Shown in pieces: positions 6,799 to 13,183 of a stretch of 15,637 nucleotides of DNA. The DNA is from DAOTXL01 sp034434895. GTDB taxonomy: Bacteria; Chloroflexota; Anaerolineae; JAAYZQ01. Numbering within the stretch: position 1 is the first letter of the stretch; each line of letters begins with the position of its first letter. Made by a program: the position numbers and the translations under genes. The notes beneath the pieces were generated by a model. The model ran no database searches, had not been told where the DNA came from, and saw only the letters and a program-made list of their open reading frames with translations. The stretch is from the NCBI GenBank assembly GCA_034434895.1, contig DAOTYI010000273.1, forward strand, positions 1-15,637, read 5' to 3'.

Positions 6799-8142
6799 AT
6801 GCTTGGAGAAAGACGGATCAAAGAGATCACAGACGGGCTGCTGGCCCGCTCTACGGCCGACCAGACCGAAGTGGTGATCGTGGCCGGCGATAGCGCCCTG
6901 ACCCGCTTTGCCAACTCGACCATCCATCAGAACGTGGCCGAGACCGACACCGAGGTGCGCATCCGGGCGGTGCTCGGCACGCGCATCGGCGTGGCGACGA
7001 CCAATAGCCTGTCGGCCGAAGCTCTGGCCCAGACGCTCGACCGGGCGCCGGCCATGGCCCGCCTCCAGCCGGAGAACCCTGACTTTCAATCGCTGCCCGG
7101 CCCGCAGCCCATCCCGGATGTCATTGCCTTCAGCGAAGCCACCGCGACCTGCTCGCCGGAACGACGGGCTCAGGGGGCAGGCACTATCTGCCTGCTGGCC
7201 CGCCAGGCAGGGGCGATCGCTTCTGGGGCGCTGACAACGGCGGTCCTGGAGATGGCGGTGGCCAACTCGCTGGGCGTGTTTGCTTACTTTCCCACCACCT
7301 ACGCCGAGCTCAATACGGTGATCATGAGCGACAGCAGCGCCGGCTACGCCTCGGCCCTGGCCCTGGATGTGAACGACCTGGACTTTGAGGCCTTGGGCCG
7401 CGAGGCACTGGAAAAATGCCTGCGCAGCCGGAACCCCCGTCCCCTGGACCCCGGTGAGTACCCCGTCATCCTGGAACCCTATGCCGTGCAGGACTTTGTG
7501 CAGATGATGGCCTATACCGGCTTTAACGCCGTGGCGATGCAAGAGGGCCGCAGCTTCATGGCCGGCAAGCTGGGCCAGCGGATCGTGGACGAGCGCATCT
7601 CCATCTGGGACGATGGCCTGGACCCAACCGGCATCCCCACCCCCTTTGACTTTGAAGGGGTGCCCAAACAACGGGTGGATTTCATCGAGAAGGGGGTGGC
7701 CCGGGGAGTGGTCTATGATTCCTATCGCGCCGGCAAGGAGGGCAAAACCTCCACCGGCCATGCCCTGCCCGCCCCCAACCCTTTCGGCCCCTTCCCGTGC
7801 AACACCTTCTTCGCCTCCGGTCAGGCCACGCTGGAAGAGATGATCGCCAGCACGGAGCGCGGTCTGTATATCACCCGTTTTCACTATACCCGCCCTGTGG
7901 AGCCGACCCGGGTGATCATCACCGGCATGACCCGCGATGGCACCTTCCTGATTGAAAAGGGTGAAATCGCCTATCCGGTCAAGAACCTGCGCTTCACTCA
8001 AAGCTATCTGGAGGCGCTCAACCATGTGGCGGCGATCGGCCAGGAGAGGCGGTTGCTGATGGGCATGGGCGATCTGACCCGCGATTGTGTGCCGGCGCTC
8101 AAGCTGGAACAGTTCACCTTCACCGGCGCAACCGAGTTCTAG
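6799..8142 (+). CDS. pmbA: TldE/PmbA-type partner subunit
   Basis: A 447-residue TldD/PmbA-family protein without an HExxxH motif, hence the TldE/PmbA type that forms the heterodimer with TldD. Conserved features are LTRFANSTIHQNVAETDTEVRIRAVLGTRIGVATTN near the start, PLDPGEYPVILEPYAVQDFVQMMAYTGFN in the middle, and TRPVEPTRVIITGMTRDGTFLIEKGEIAYPVKNLRFTQSYLEAL near the end. It shapes the peptide channel and does not itself bind the catalytic metal in known complexes. ATG 6799 has GAGGAG at 6790-6795, only three bases away and overlapping the MNT stop codon, so it is probably coupled to MNT translation. Its normal place would be directly after tldD. Confidence 0.9.
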   Translation: MLGERRIKEITDGLLARSTADQTEVVIVAGDSALTRFANSTIHQNVAETDTEVRIRAVLGTRIGVATTNSLSAEALAQTLDRAPAMARLQPENPDFQSLPGPQPIPDVIAFSEATATCSPERRAQGAGTICLLARQAGAIASGALTTAVLEMAVANSLGVFAYFPTTYAELNTVIMSDSSAGYASALALDVNDLDFEALGREALEKCLRSRNPRPLDPGEYPVILEPYAVQDFVQMMAYTGFNAVAMQEGRSFMAGKLGQRIVDERISIWDDGLDPTGIPTPFDFEGVPKQRVDFIEKGVARGVVYDSYRAGKEGKTSTGHALPAPNPFGPFPCNTFFASGQATLEEMIASTERGLYITRFHYTRPVEPTRVIITGMTRDGTFLIEKGEIAYPVKNLRFTQSYLEALNHVAAIGQERRLLMGMGDLTRDCVPALKLEQFTFTGATEF

Positions 8143-8146
8143 GAGG
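8141..8146 (+). promoter_or_regulatory. Ribosome binding site placed before a hairpin
   Basis: AGGAGG lies directly after the tldE stop. The next start codon in frame with the glycosyltransferase (ATG 8183) is 36 bases away, too far for normal use. The palindrome at 8146-8173 fills that gap. When folded it leaves about nine bases (8174-8182) between the stem foot and the ATG. Confidence 0.45.
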
Positions 8147-8173
8147 TAGGGCAACTGCTCGCAGTTGCCCTAC
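8146..8173. repeat. Palindromic dispersed element, perfect copy 2
   Basis: GTAGGGCAACTGC (8146-8158) is followed by TC and its exact reverse complement (8161-8173), giving a 13-bp stem. If the inner pair opens, it is 12 bp with a four-base CTCG loop. A degenerate copy lies at 3375-3402. Two copies in 5 kb in unrelated gene contexts suggest a dispersed REP- or MITE-like element. It is not a classical terminator, since no T-run follows. Confidence 0.75.
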
Positions 8174-8182
8174 AAACCATGG

Positions 8183-9307
8183 ATGCCTGTGAAGCTGTGG
8201 CTGATCGAACCCTACTACACCGGTTCGCACCAGGCCTGGGCCGACGGCTATCAGGCTCATAGCCGCCATGCCGTCCGCCTGCTCACCCTGCCCGGCCGTT
8301 TCTGGAAGTGGCGGATGCAGGGGGGCGCGGTGACCCTGGCCCGCCTGGCTCAGGACCTCCCCCCTCCCGACCTGATCCTGGCCTCCGACATGCTCAACGT
8401 GCCGGTCTTTCTCTCTCTGTGGCAACGCCGGTGCGGGATGGGGCCTGCCGCCGGCGGAGCCAGGACACCGGTGGCCCTCTACTTTCACGAGAACCAGCTC
8501 ACCTACCCCCTCCGGCCGGGCGAAAAGCGTGACCTGCATTACGGCTTTATCAACGCTGTCAGCGCCCTGTGCGCCGACGCGCTGTTCTTCAACTCTGCCT
8601 ACCACCGCCAGGCCTTCCTCGACGAGTTGCCCCGCCTGCTCAGGCACTTTCCCGACTACAATGAGCTGTGGGCAGTGGACACTCTCCGCGCCAGATCGCA
8701 GGTGCTGCCTCTGGGCCTGGACCTCACCCGCTTCGAGGCCCATCGCCCGGCGGAACCGGCAGCCGGCCGACCCCTTGTCCTGTGGAACCACCGCTGGGAA
8801 TATGACAAAGACCCGCATACCTTCTTCCGGGCGCTTTACACCCTGGCCGATGAAGGGCTGGATTTCGGCCTCATCCTGCTGGGCGAGAGCGTTCGCAACC
8901 GGCCGGATGAGTTCCTGGAAGCGCGCCAACGCCTGGCCGGCCACATCGTCCATTTCGGCTATGTCGAGGACAGCGCAGAGTATGCCCGGCTGCTGTGGCA
9001 GGCCGACATCGTCGTGTCCACCGCCGTCCACGAGTTCTTTGGAGCGGCGGTGGTCGAGGCCTGCTACTGCGGCTGCTTCCCGATCCTGCCCCGCCGGCTG
9101 ACCTACCCGGAGCTGATCCCGCCTGAACACCACGACGCCTGCCTGTACAGCGATTTCGAAGGGTTGCTGGCCCACCTGCGGTACGCCATCACCCACATCG
9201 AGGAGATCCGCCGCTTTTCCCTGCAACAGCAGATGGCCCGCTTCGACTGGCAGCAGATGGCCCCCCGCTATGATGACCTGCTTGGGAAAGTAGTCAGCGG
9301 TCAGTAG
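8183..9307 (+). CDS. DUF3524 glycosyltransferase, tRNA-queuosine mannosyltransferase-like
   Basis: A 374-residue GT-B type glycosyltransferase of the DUF3524/GTDC1 group. Hallmarks are LWLIEPYYTGSHQAWADGY (5-23), FHENQLTYP (101-109), WNHRWEYDKDP (201-211), a Rossmann strand FGLILLGES, and HEFFGAAVVEACYCGCFPILP (283-303) in the sugar-nucleotide half. The animal member QTMAN attaches mannose to queuosine in tRNA-Asp, so a tRNA-queuosine sugar transfer is the best guess, unproven for bacteria here. No queuosine biosynthesis gene is in the window. I chose ATG 8183, since MPVKLWLIEP matches the family start. TTG 8165 lies in the palindrome and GTG 8189 is an alternative. The last residues VVSGQ and the stop are encoded by the first units of a heptad array, so the native C-terminus may have been replaced. 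Confidence 0.88.
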   Translation: MPVKLWLIEPYYTGSHQAWADGYQAHSRHAVRLLTLPGRFWKWRMQGGAVTLARLAQDLPPPDLILASDMLNVPVFLSLWQRRCGMGPAAGGARTPVALYFHENQLTYPLRPGEKRDLHYGFINAVSALCADALFFNSAYHRQAFLDELPRLLRHFPDYNELWAVDTLRARSQVLPLGLDLTRFEAHRPAEPAAGRPLVLWNHRWEYDKDPHTFFRALYTLADEGLDFGLILLGESVRNRPDEFLEARQRLAGHIVHFGYVEDSAEYARLLWQADIVVSTAVHEFFGAAVVEACYCGCFPILPRRLTYPELIPPEHHDACLYSDFEGLLAHLRYAITHIEEIRRFSLQQQMARFDWQQMAPRYDDLLGKVVSGQ

Positions 9308-9366
9308 TCAGCGGTCAGTAGTCAGCGGTCAGTAGTCAGTAGTCAGTAGTCAGTAGTCAGTAGTCA
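9290..9366. repeat. Heptanucleotide tandem array (11 units)
   Basis: Three 14-base units (gtagtca plus gcggtca) occupy 9290-9331, then five copies of gtagtca occupy 9332-9366, in all 77 bases with strict seven-base periodicity. The array starts inside the glycosyltransferase gene and supplies its stop codon (TAG 9305-9307). No dyad or spacer structure is present, so it is a simple tandem repeat and not a CRISPR. Confidence 0.9.
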
Positions 9367-9405
9367 GATGAATCGGCCAGGAGGCTAACAGCGATCGACC
9401 CATCT

Positions 9406-9434
9406 TTGACTTTTCTGTCTGCCCATGATAAGAT
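9406..9434 (+). promoter_or_regulatory. Promoter of the secreted subtilase, with dyad over the -10
   Basis: TTGACT (9406-9411), a 17-base spacer and TAAGAT (9429-9434), preceded by TG at 9426-9427 as in extended -10 promoters. The inverted repeat GCCCAT (9421-9426) / ATGGGC (9433-9438) brackets the -10 and could be an operator. The leader to ATG 9496 is about 55 bases. Confidence 0.55.
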
Positions 9435-9495
9435 GGGCACCGTTCCCAACCACTCCGGTTGATGCCGGGGAATAGAATATTCGAGGAGAAGTCTC

Positions 9496-12400
9496 ATGCA
9501 CAAAACAGTGCGGTTCTGTATCTGGCTGGTGGTCGTTGCGCTGATGACGGCGGCACCGTTGGCCGTTGCTGCACCGCCGCCCGCCCCTGTCCCGTCCGAC
9601 CTGGCCCCCTTCGACCCCTATATCCTGACCGTCATCGAAGCGGAAGGCCAGGCCGACTTTTATGTCGTCCTCAAAACCCAGGCCGACCTGTCGGCCGCCA
9701 GCTCCCTGCCGACCAAAGAAGCCAAAGGGCAGTATGTCTTTCACGCCCTGACCGAGGTGGCCGCCAAAACACAAGGCCCCCTCCTGCAAACCCTGAAAGC
9801 CGAGGGGGTCTCCTTCAAGCCGATGTGGATCCGCAACATGGTCAAGGTGCGCGGCGACAAAGCCCTGCTCCTGAAAATGGCTGCCCGCCCCGACGTGGCC
9901 GAGATCATCTATGAGCACAAACCGATCCTGGACATCGAACCCTCCTCGCCGGTCAAGGCCGGGCCTGAAGCCGTCGAGTGGAACATCACGCGCGTCGGCG
10001 CCCCCGACGTGTGGGCTCTGGGCATCACCGGCACCGGTGCTGTGGTCGGCGACCTGGATACCGGCGTGCAGTGGGACCACCCGGCGCTGATCAACTCTTA
10101 CCGGGGCAACCTGGGCGGCGGCCTGTACGACCACAACTACAACTGGTACGACGGCGGTATGACCACCGCGCCCACCGACTATGACAACCACGGCACCCAC
10201 ACCATGGGCACCATCGTCGGCGATGATGGCGGCGCCAACCAGATCGGCATGGCCCCCGGCGCCAAATGGATCGCCTGCCCCGGCACCGGCAGCCCCTATG
10301 TCGGCCCCTTTGAGTGCTTCCAATGGTTCCTGGCCCCCACCGACCTGTATGGCAACAACCCGGACCCCAACCTGGCTCCCCATGTCATCAACAATTCGTG
10401 GAGCAGCGCCGGCACCAATTATCACCCCATCATCCAGACCCTGACCGCAGCCGGCATCTTTTACGCCAAATCGGCAGGCAACACCGGTCCCGGTTGCGGC
10501 ACCATCACCAATCCCGGCCAGTGGCCGGAGGTGACGGCCACCGCCGCCTTTGCCCAGGGCGATACCATCGCCAGCTTTTCCAGCCGGGGCCCGGTGACCA
10601 TCGGCCACGATCAGTTCGTCAAGCCCGATATTGCCGCACCGGGCGTCAACGTCCGGTCCAGCATCCCAGGGAACACGTACGGGTCAATGCAGGGCACCAG
10701 CATGGCCTGTCCCCACGTCACCGGCGCGGTGGCCCTGCTCATCTCGGCCAACCCGGACCTGGCGGGCAAGGTGGACGTTTTGCAGATGATCCTCAAACAG
10801 ACGGCCGAGCCGAAAATCAGCAGCCAGTGCCCGCCCTACACCGACCATCCCAACGACGTGTGGGGCTGGGGCATCCTCGATGTGGAAGCGGCCGTGCTGA
10901 TGGCCCAGAGCCTGGGACTGGGCAGCCTGGAGGGGCAGGTGGTGGAGAGCGGCAGCGGAACGCCCATCGCCGGGGCCGAAATCACCTTCCAGGACACCGC
11001 CACCGGCTGGCCGTTCCACGGTAGCAGCGATGTCGGCGGAGAATACAGCCGCATCCTGCCCGCTGCCACCTATGACATCACGGCCACCCACTACGGGTAC
11101 CTGCCCGGGACGGTCAGCGGCGTCGTCATCCAGGATGGCCTGACCACCACCCAAAATATCACTCTGGAGGTGGCTCCCATCTGGACCGTGTCGGGAGTCA
11201 TCACCGAGACGCAGACCGGCGACCCGCTGGCCGCCCACATCCTCTTCGAGGAGACGCCCATCAGCACCGATACCGACCCGGATGACGGCACCTACTCGGC
11301 CGACGTGGCTCAAGGCACCTGGTGGATGCAGGTCACCAGCCCCGGCCACACCCGGCAGTACCGCCAGGTGACGGTCAACCAGAACCTGACCGAGAACTTT
11401 GCTCTGCCGGCCATTGACAACTATTACATGGAAACCAACGCCAGCACCTGCGGCCCGACCTTTACCTGGCTCGACGTGAGGGACGGCGAAAAACACTGCC
11501 TGACCGACGATTCCAACAAGTACGTCCTTTTGCCGACGGGCCGCACCTTTACCTTCTACGGCAACACCTACAACGCCCTCTACATCGGCTCCAACGGCCA
11601 CGTGACCTTTGGCGTCGGCGACAGCAAGTGGAGTGGCCCCATCCCCGACCCGGCCACGCCCAACAACGGCATCTATGCCTTCGACACCGACCTGAACCCG
11701 GCCAACTGTGCGCAGGGCGACATCTACACCAAGCTGGTGGAGGACCGCTACTATGTCATCGAGTTCTACCAGATCCAGCACTATCCCAGCGGCAACCCCG
11801 AAACCTTTGAGATCATCCTCGACCTGGACACGGGCAAGGTTTCCATCCTGCTGCAAACCGTCAACGACCCCACCGGCGTGGTGGTCGGCGTGGAGAACAG
11901 CACCGGCACCGAAGCGACCCAATACGCCTACAACGACCCGGCGCTCATCACCGACTATGTGGCCATTGACTTTTATCCCGCCTTTGGCACGCCCCCGCCC
12001 ACCGGCGAGCCGGGCGAAATCGAAGGGGTGGTCACGGACGCCGACAGCGGCGATCCGGTCGCCGGGGCATTGGTCGAGGCGCTGGCCTTCACCGGCGGCG
12101 AGACCTTTACCTTCACGACCGATGCTTTGGGCGTCTATTCCGGCACGCTGTGCGCCGACTGGTACTCGATGACCGCCACCGCTCCCGGCTACCTGCCCGG
12201 CGAGGAGGTGCGGGTCACGGTCATCAGCGGCACCCAGACGGTTCAGGACTTTGCCCTGCAAGCCGCTCCCTGCGATCCGGTGCAGGGGGTTGACTTTGGC
12301 TGGACGCCGCCGGAGCCCCTTGTCGGCCAGGCGGTGGCCTTCACCGGCACCGCCAGCGGCACCCTGCCCATCTCCTTCACCTGGGATTTCGGCGATGGAG

Positions 12401-12828
12401 GCCAGGGCGTGGGGGCTACAGCCGCCCACACCTATACCCTGCCCGGCGACTATACGGTGGTCATGACCGCTACCAACTGCGAGGGGGCCACCGACGTCGC
12501 CACCCATACTGTGACCGTCAGCCCGCTCTGCGAGCCGGTGCACAACGTCGAGTTTGACTGGACGCCTCTAACGCCCACCGTCGGCCAGGCGGTAGCCTTC
12601 ACCGGCACTGCCAGCGGCACGCTGCCCATCTCCTTCACCTGGGATTTCGGCGACGGAGGTCAGGGGGTAGGGGCCACAGCCGTCCACACCTATACCCTGC
12701 CCGGCGACTATACCGTGGTCCTGACCGCTACCAACTGCGGCGGTACGGCCGTCACCACCCAGACCGTTACCGTAGCCCCTCTGATCTGGAAGGTTTACCT
12801 GCCTGTTGTCATCAAGGGCACACCATAG
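9496..12828 (+). CDS. Secreted subtilisin-like (S8) protease with CRD-like and PKD domains
   Basis: An 1110-residue exported protease. Domains in order: signal peptide (1-26, cleavage near AVAA|PPP); I9-like propeptide (about 38-147); S8 catalytic domain (about 165-470) with Asp188 in GDLDTG, His232 in HGTH, oxyanion Asn329 in SAGN and Ser402 in GTSMACPHVTG, closest to bacillopeptidase F-like enzymes; two carboxypeptidase-regulatory-like domains (about 476-560 and 563-638); a nidogen-like beta-sandwich (about 640-830); a third regulatory-like domain (841-923); two PKD domains (about 926-1010 and 1012-1094, each with TWDFGDGG); and the tail WKVYLPVVIKGTP, like those on many Chloroflexota exported proteins. 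All catalytic residues are present, so it should degrade extracellular protein. ATG 9496 has GAGGAGAA (9483-9490). It is monocistronic, with its own promoter and a hairpin after the stop. Confidence 0.93.
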   Translation: MHKTVRFCIWLVVVALMTAAPLAVAAPPPAPVPSDLAPFDPYILTVIEAEGQADFYVVLKTQADLSAASSLPTKEAKGQYVFHALTEVAAKTQGPLLQTLKAEGVSFKPMWIRNMVKVRGDKALLLKMAARPDVAEIIYEHKPILDIEPSSPVKAGPEAVEWNITRVGAPDVWALGITGTGAVVGDLDTGVQWDHPALINSYRGNLGGGLYDHNYNWYDGGMTTAPTDYDNHGTHTMGTIVGDDGGANQIGMAPGAKWIACPGTGSPYVGPFECFQWFLAPTDLYGNNPDPNLAPHVINNSWSSAGTNYHPIIQTLTAAGIFYAKSAGNTGPGCGTITNPGQWPEVTATAAFAQGDTIASFSSRGPVTIGHDQFVKPDIAAPGVNVRSSIPGNTYGSMQGTSMACPHVTGAVALLISANPDLAGKVDVLQMILKQTAEPKISSQCPPYTDHPNDVWGWGILDVEAAVLMAQSLGLGSLEGQVVESGSGTPIAGAEITFQDTATGWPFHGSSDVGGEYSRILPAATYDITATHYGYLPGTVSGVVIQDGLTTTQNITLEVAPIWTVSGVITETQTGDPLAAHILFEETPISTDTDPDDGTYSADVAQGTWWMQVTSPGHTRQYRQVTVNQNLTENFALPAIDNYYMETNASTCGPTFTWLDVRDGEKHCLTDDSNKYVLLPTGRTFTFYGNTYNALYIGSNGHVTFGVGDSKWSGPIPDPATPNNGIYAFDTDLNPANCAQGDIYTKLVEDRYYVIEFYQIQHYPSGNPETFEIILDLDTGKVSILLQTVNDPTGVVVGVENSTGTEATQYAYNDPALITDYVAIDFYPAFGTPPPTGEPGEIEGVVTDADSGDPVAGALVEALAFTGGETFTFTTDALGVYSGTLCADWYSMTATAPGYLPGEEVRVTVISGTQTVQDFALQAAPCDPVQGVDFGWTPPEPLVGQAVAFTGTASGTLPISFTWDFGDGGQGVGATAAHTYTLPGDYTVVMTATNCEGATDVATHTVTVSPLCEPVHNVEFDWTPLTPTVGQAVAFTGTASGTLPISFTWDFGDGGQGVGATAVHTYTLPGDYTVVLTATNCGGTAVTTQTVTVAPLIWKVYLPVVIKGTP
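12322..12738 (+). repeat. Internal PKD duplication in the protease gene
   Basis: The segments 12322-12480 and 12580-12738 have a 258-base period and encode nearly identical 53-residue stretches (from VGQAVAFTGTASGTLP to YTVV-TATNC). Most of the nucleotide differences are synonymous, for example ggtg/ggta and accg/actg. This points to a recent in-frame duplication held by protein-level selection or kept similar by gene conversion. Confidence 0.8.
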
Positions 12829-12842
12829 TCTTGATTCAGGCT

Positions 12843-12877
12843 CAGGTGCCTGGCACTACTGGCGTGCCAGGCACCTG
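12843..12877 (+). terminator. Strong inverted repeat after the protease gene
   Basis: CAGGTGCCTGGCAC (12843-12856) pairs perfectly with 12864-12877 around a seven-base loop, a 14-bp GC-rich stem starting 14 bases after the stop. Only CCCTCTTT follows, so there is no proper U-tract. It may stabilise the 3' end or be a dispersed repeat, and termination is uncertain. Confidence 0.5.
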
Positions 12878-12883
12878 CCCTCT

Positions 12884-12912
12884 TTGACAAAGCAGCCGGT
12901 CTGTACTATCAT
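12884..12912 (+). promoter_or_regulatory. Near-consensus promoter without an adjacent gene
   Basis: TTGACA (12884-12889), a 17-base spacer and TATCAT (12907-12912). The -35 is perfect and the -10 matches at five of six positions. The predicted start is near 12919. The next sizeable gene begins 265 bases downstream, so the transcript starts with a long leader or is a small RNA. Confidence 0.65.
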
Positions 12913-12945
12913 TGGGATAGTCTGACAGGCCGGAGTAGGAGAACG

Positions 12946-12978
12946 ATGCAAATCAACGGGTTTCTACCCCATCCCTGA
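12946..12978 (+). CDS. Ten-codon ORF in the leader
   Basis: An ATG with an AGTAGGAG ribosome-site-like sequence at 12934-12941 opens MQINGFLPHP and stops at TGA 12976-12978. It follows the promoter at 12884 by a normal leader length. It could be a leader peptide or the start of a gene cut off by the CRISPR-like sequence, which begins at its fifth codon. Nothing shows that it is translated. Confidence 0.3.
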   Translation: MQINGFLPHP

Positions 12979-12989
12979 AGGGGAGCGAC
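12960..12989 (-). repeat. Solitary CRISPR-repeat-like sequence
   Basis: On the minus strand this 30-base stretch starts GTCGCTCCCC and ends GGTAGAAAC, with the short dyad CCCTTCAGGG inside. Those ends and the GAAAC terminus are typical of class 1 CRISPR repeats. No second copy or spacer is found on either side and no cas gene is in the window, so it is at most an orphan or fossil unit. The resemblance could be chance. Confidence 0.35.
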
Positions 12990-13004
12990 ATAGTCCGATT
13001 TGTG

Positions 13005-13052
13005 AGCGCCGTGGCCGGGGCGGGTGCACCCTGTCCTGTGCCCGGCGCTTTT
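13005..13052 (+). terminator. Terminator-like hairpin in the leader region
   Basis: AGCGCCG (13005-13011) and GGC (13013-13015), with one bulged T, pair with GCCCGGCGCT (13040-13049), followed by TTTTGCTTT from 13049. The loop holds the palindrome GGGTGCACCC (13022-13031). It could end a short transcript starting near 12919 or attenuate transcription into the next gene. The loop is long for a classical terminator. Confidence 0.35.
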
Positions 13053-13062
13053 GCTTTCGCCG

Positions 13063-13167
13063 TTCCGCAATCCGCAATCCGCAATCCGCATTCCGCATTC
13101 CGCATTCCGCATTCCGCATTCCGCATTCCGCATTCCGCATTCCGCATTCCGCATTCCGCATTCCGCA
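13063..13167. repeat. Heptanucleotide tandem array (15 units)
   Basis: One ttccgca, three atccgca and eleven ttccgca units follow without interruption for 105 bases. The array ends 16 bases before the start codon of the propeller gene. Like the other arrays it has a strict seven-base period and one alternate unit type, here clustered at one end. Confidence 0.92.
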
Positions 13168-13183
13168 ATAGGGGGTGAAAACG

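Noticed and set aside
6775..8154. Minus-strand open frame of 459 codons opposite tldE
   Set aside because: Antisense shadow with low-complexity translation. TldE family motifs are clear on the plus strand.
10684..12543. Long open frame (619 codons) on the minus strand opposite the protease
   Set aside because: It is a shadow of the GC-rich protease gene. Its translation is Gly/Val/Asp-rich low complexity, it has no recognisable domain, and the plus strand has all catalytic motifs.
12976..13050. Manganese (yybP-ykoY) or other riboswitch, prompted by AGGGGAG
   Set aside because: The second conserved half with the GCAAGACC-like sequence is missing, and the downstream gene is not a metal transporter.
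13063..13167. Repeat array as a CRISPR
   Set aside because: The unit is only seven bases with no spacers. It is a simple tandem repeat.
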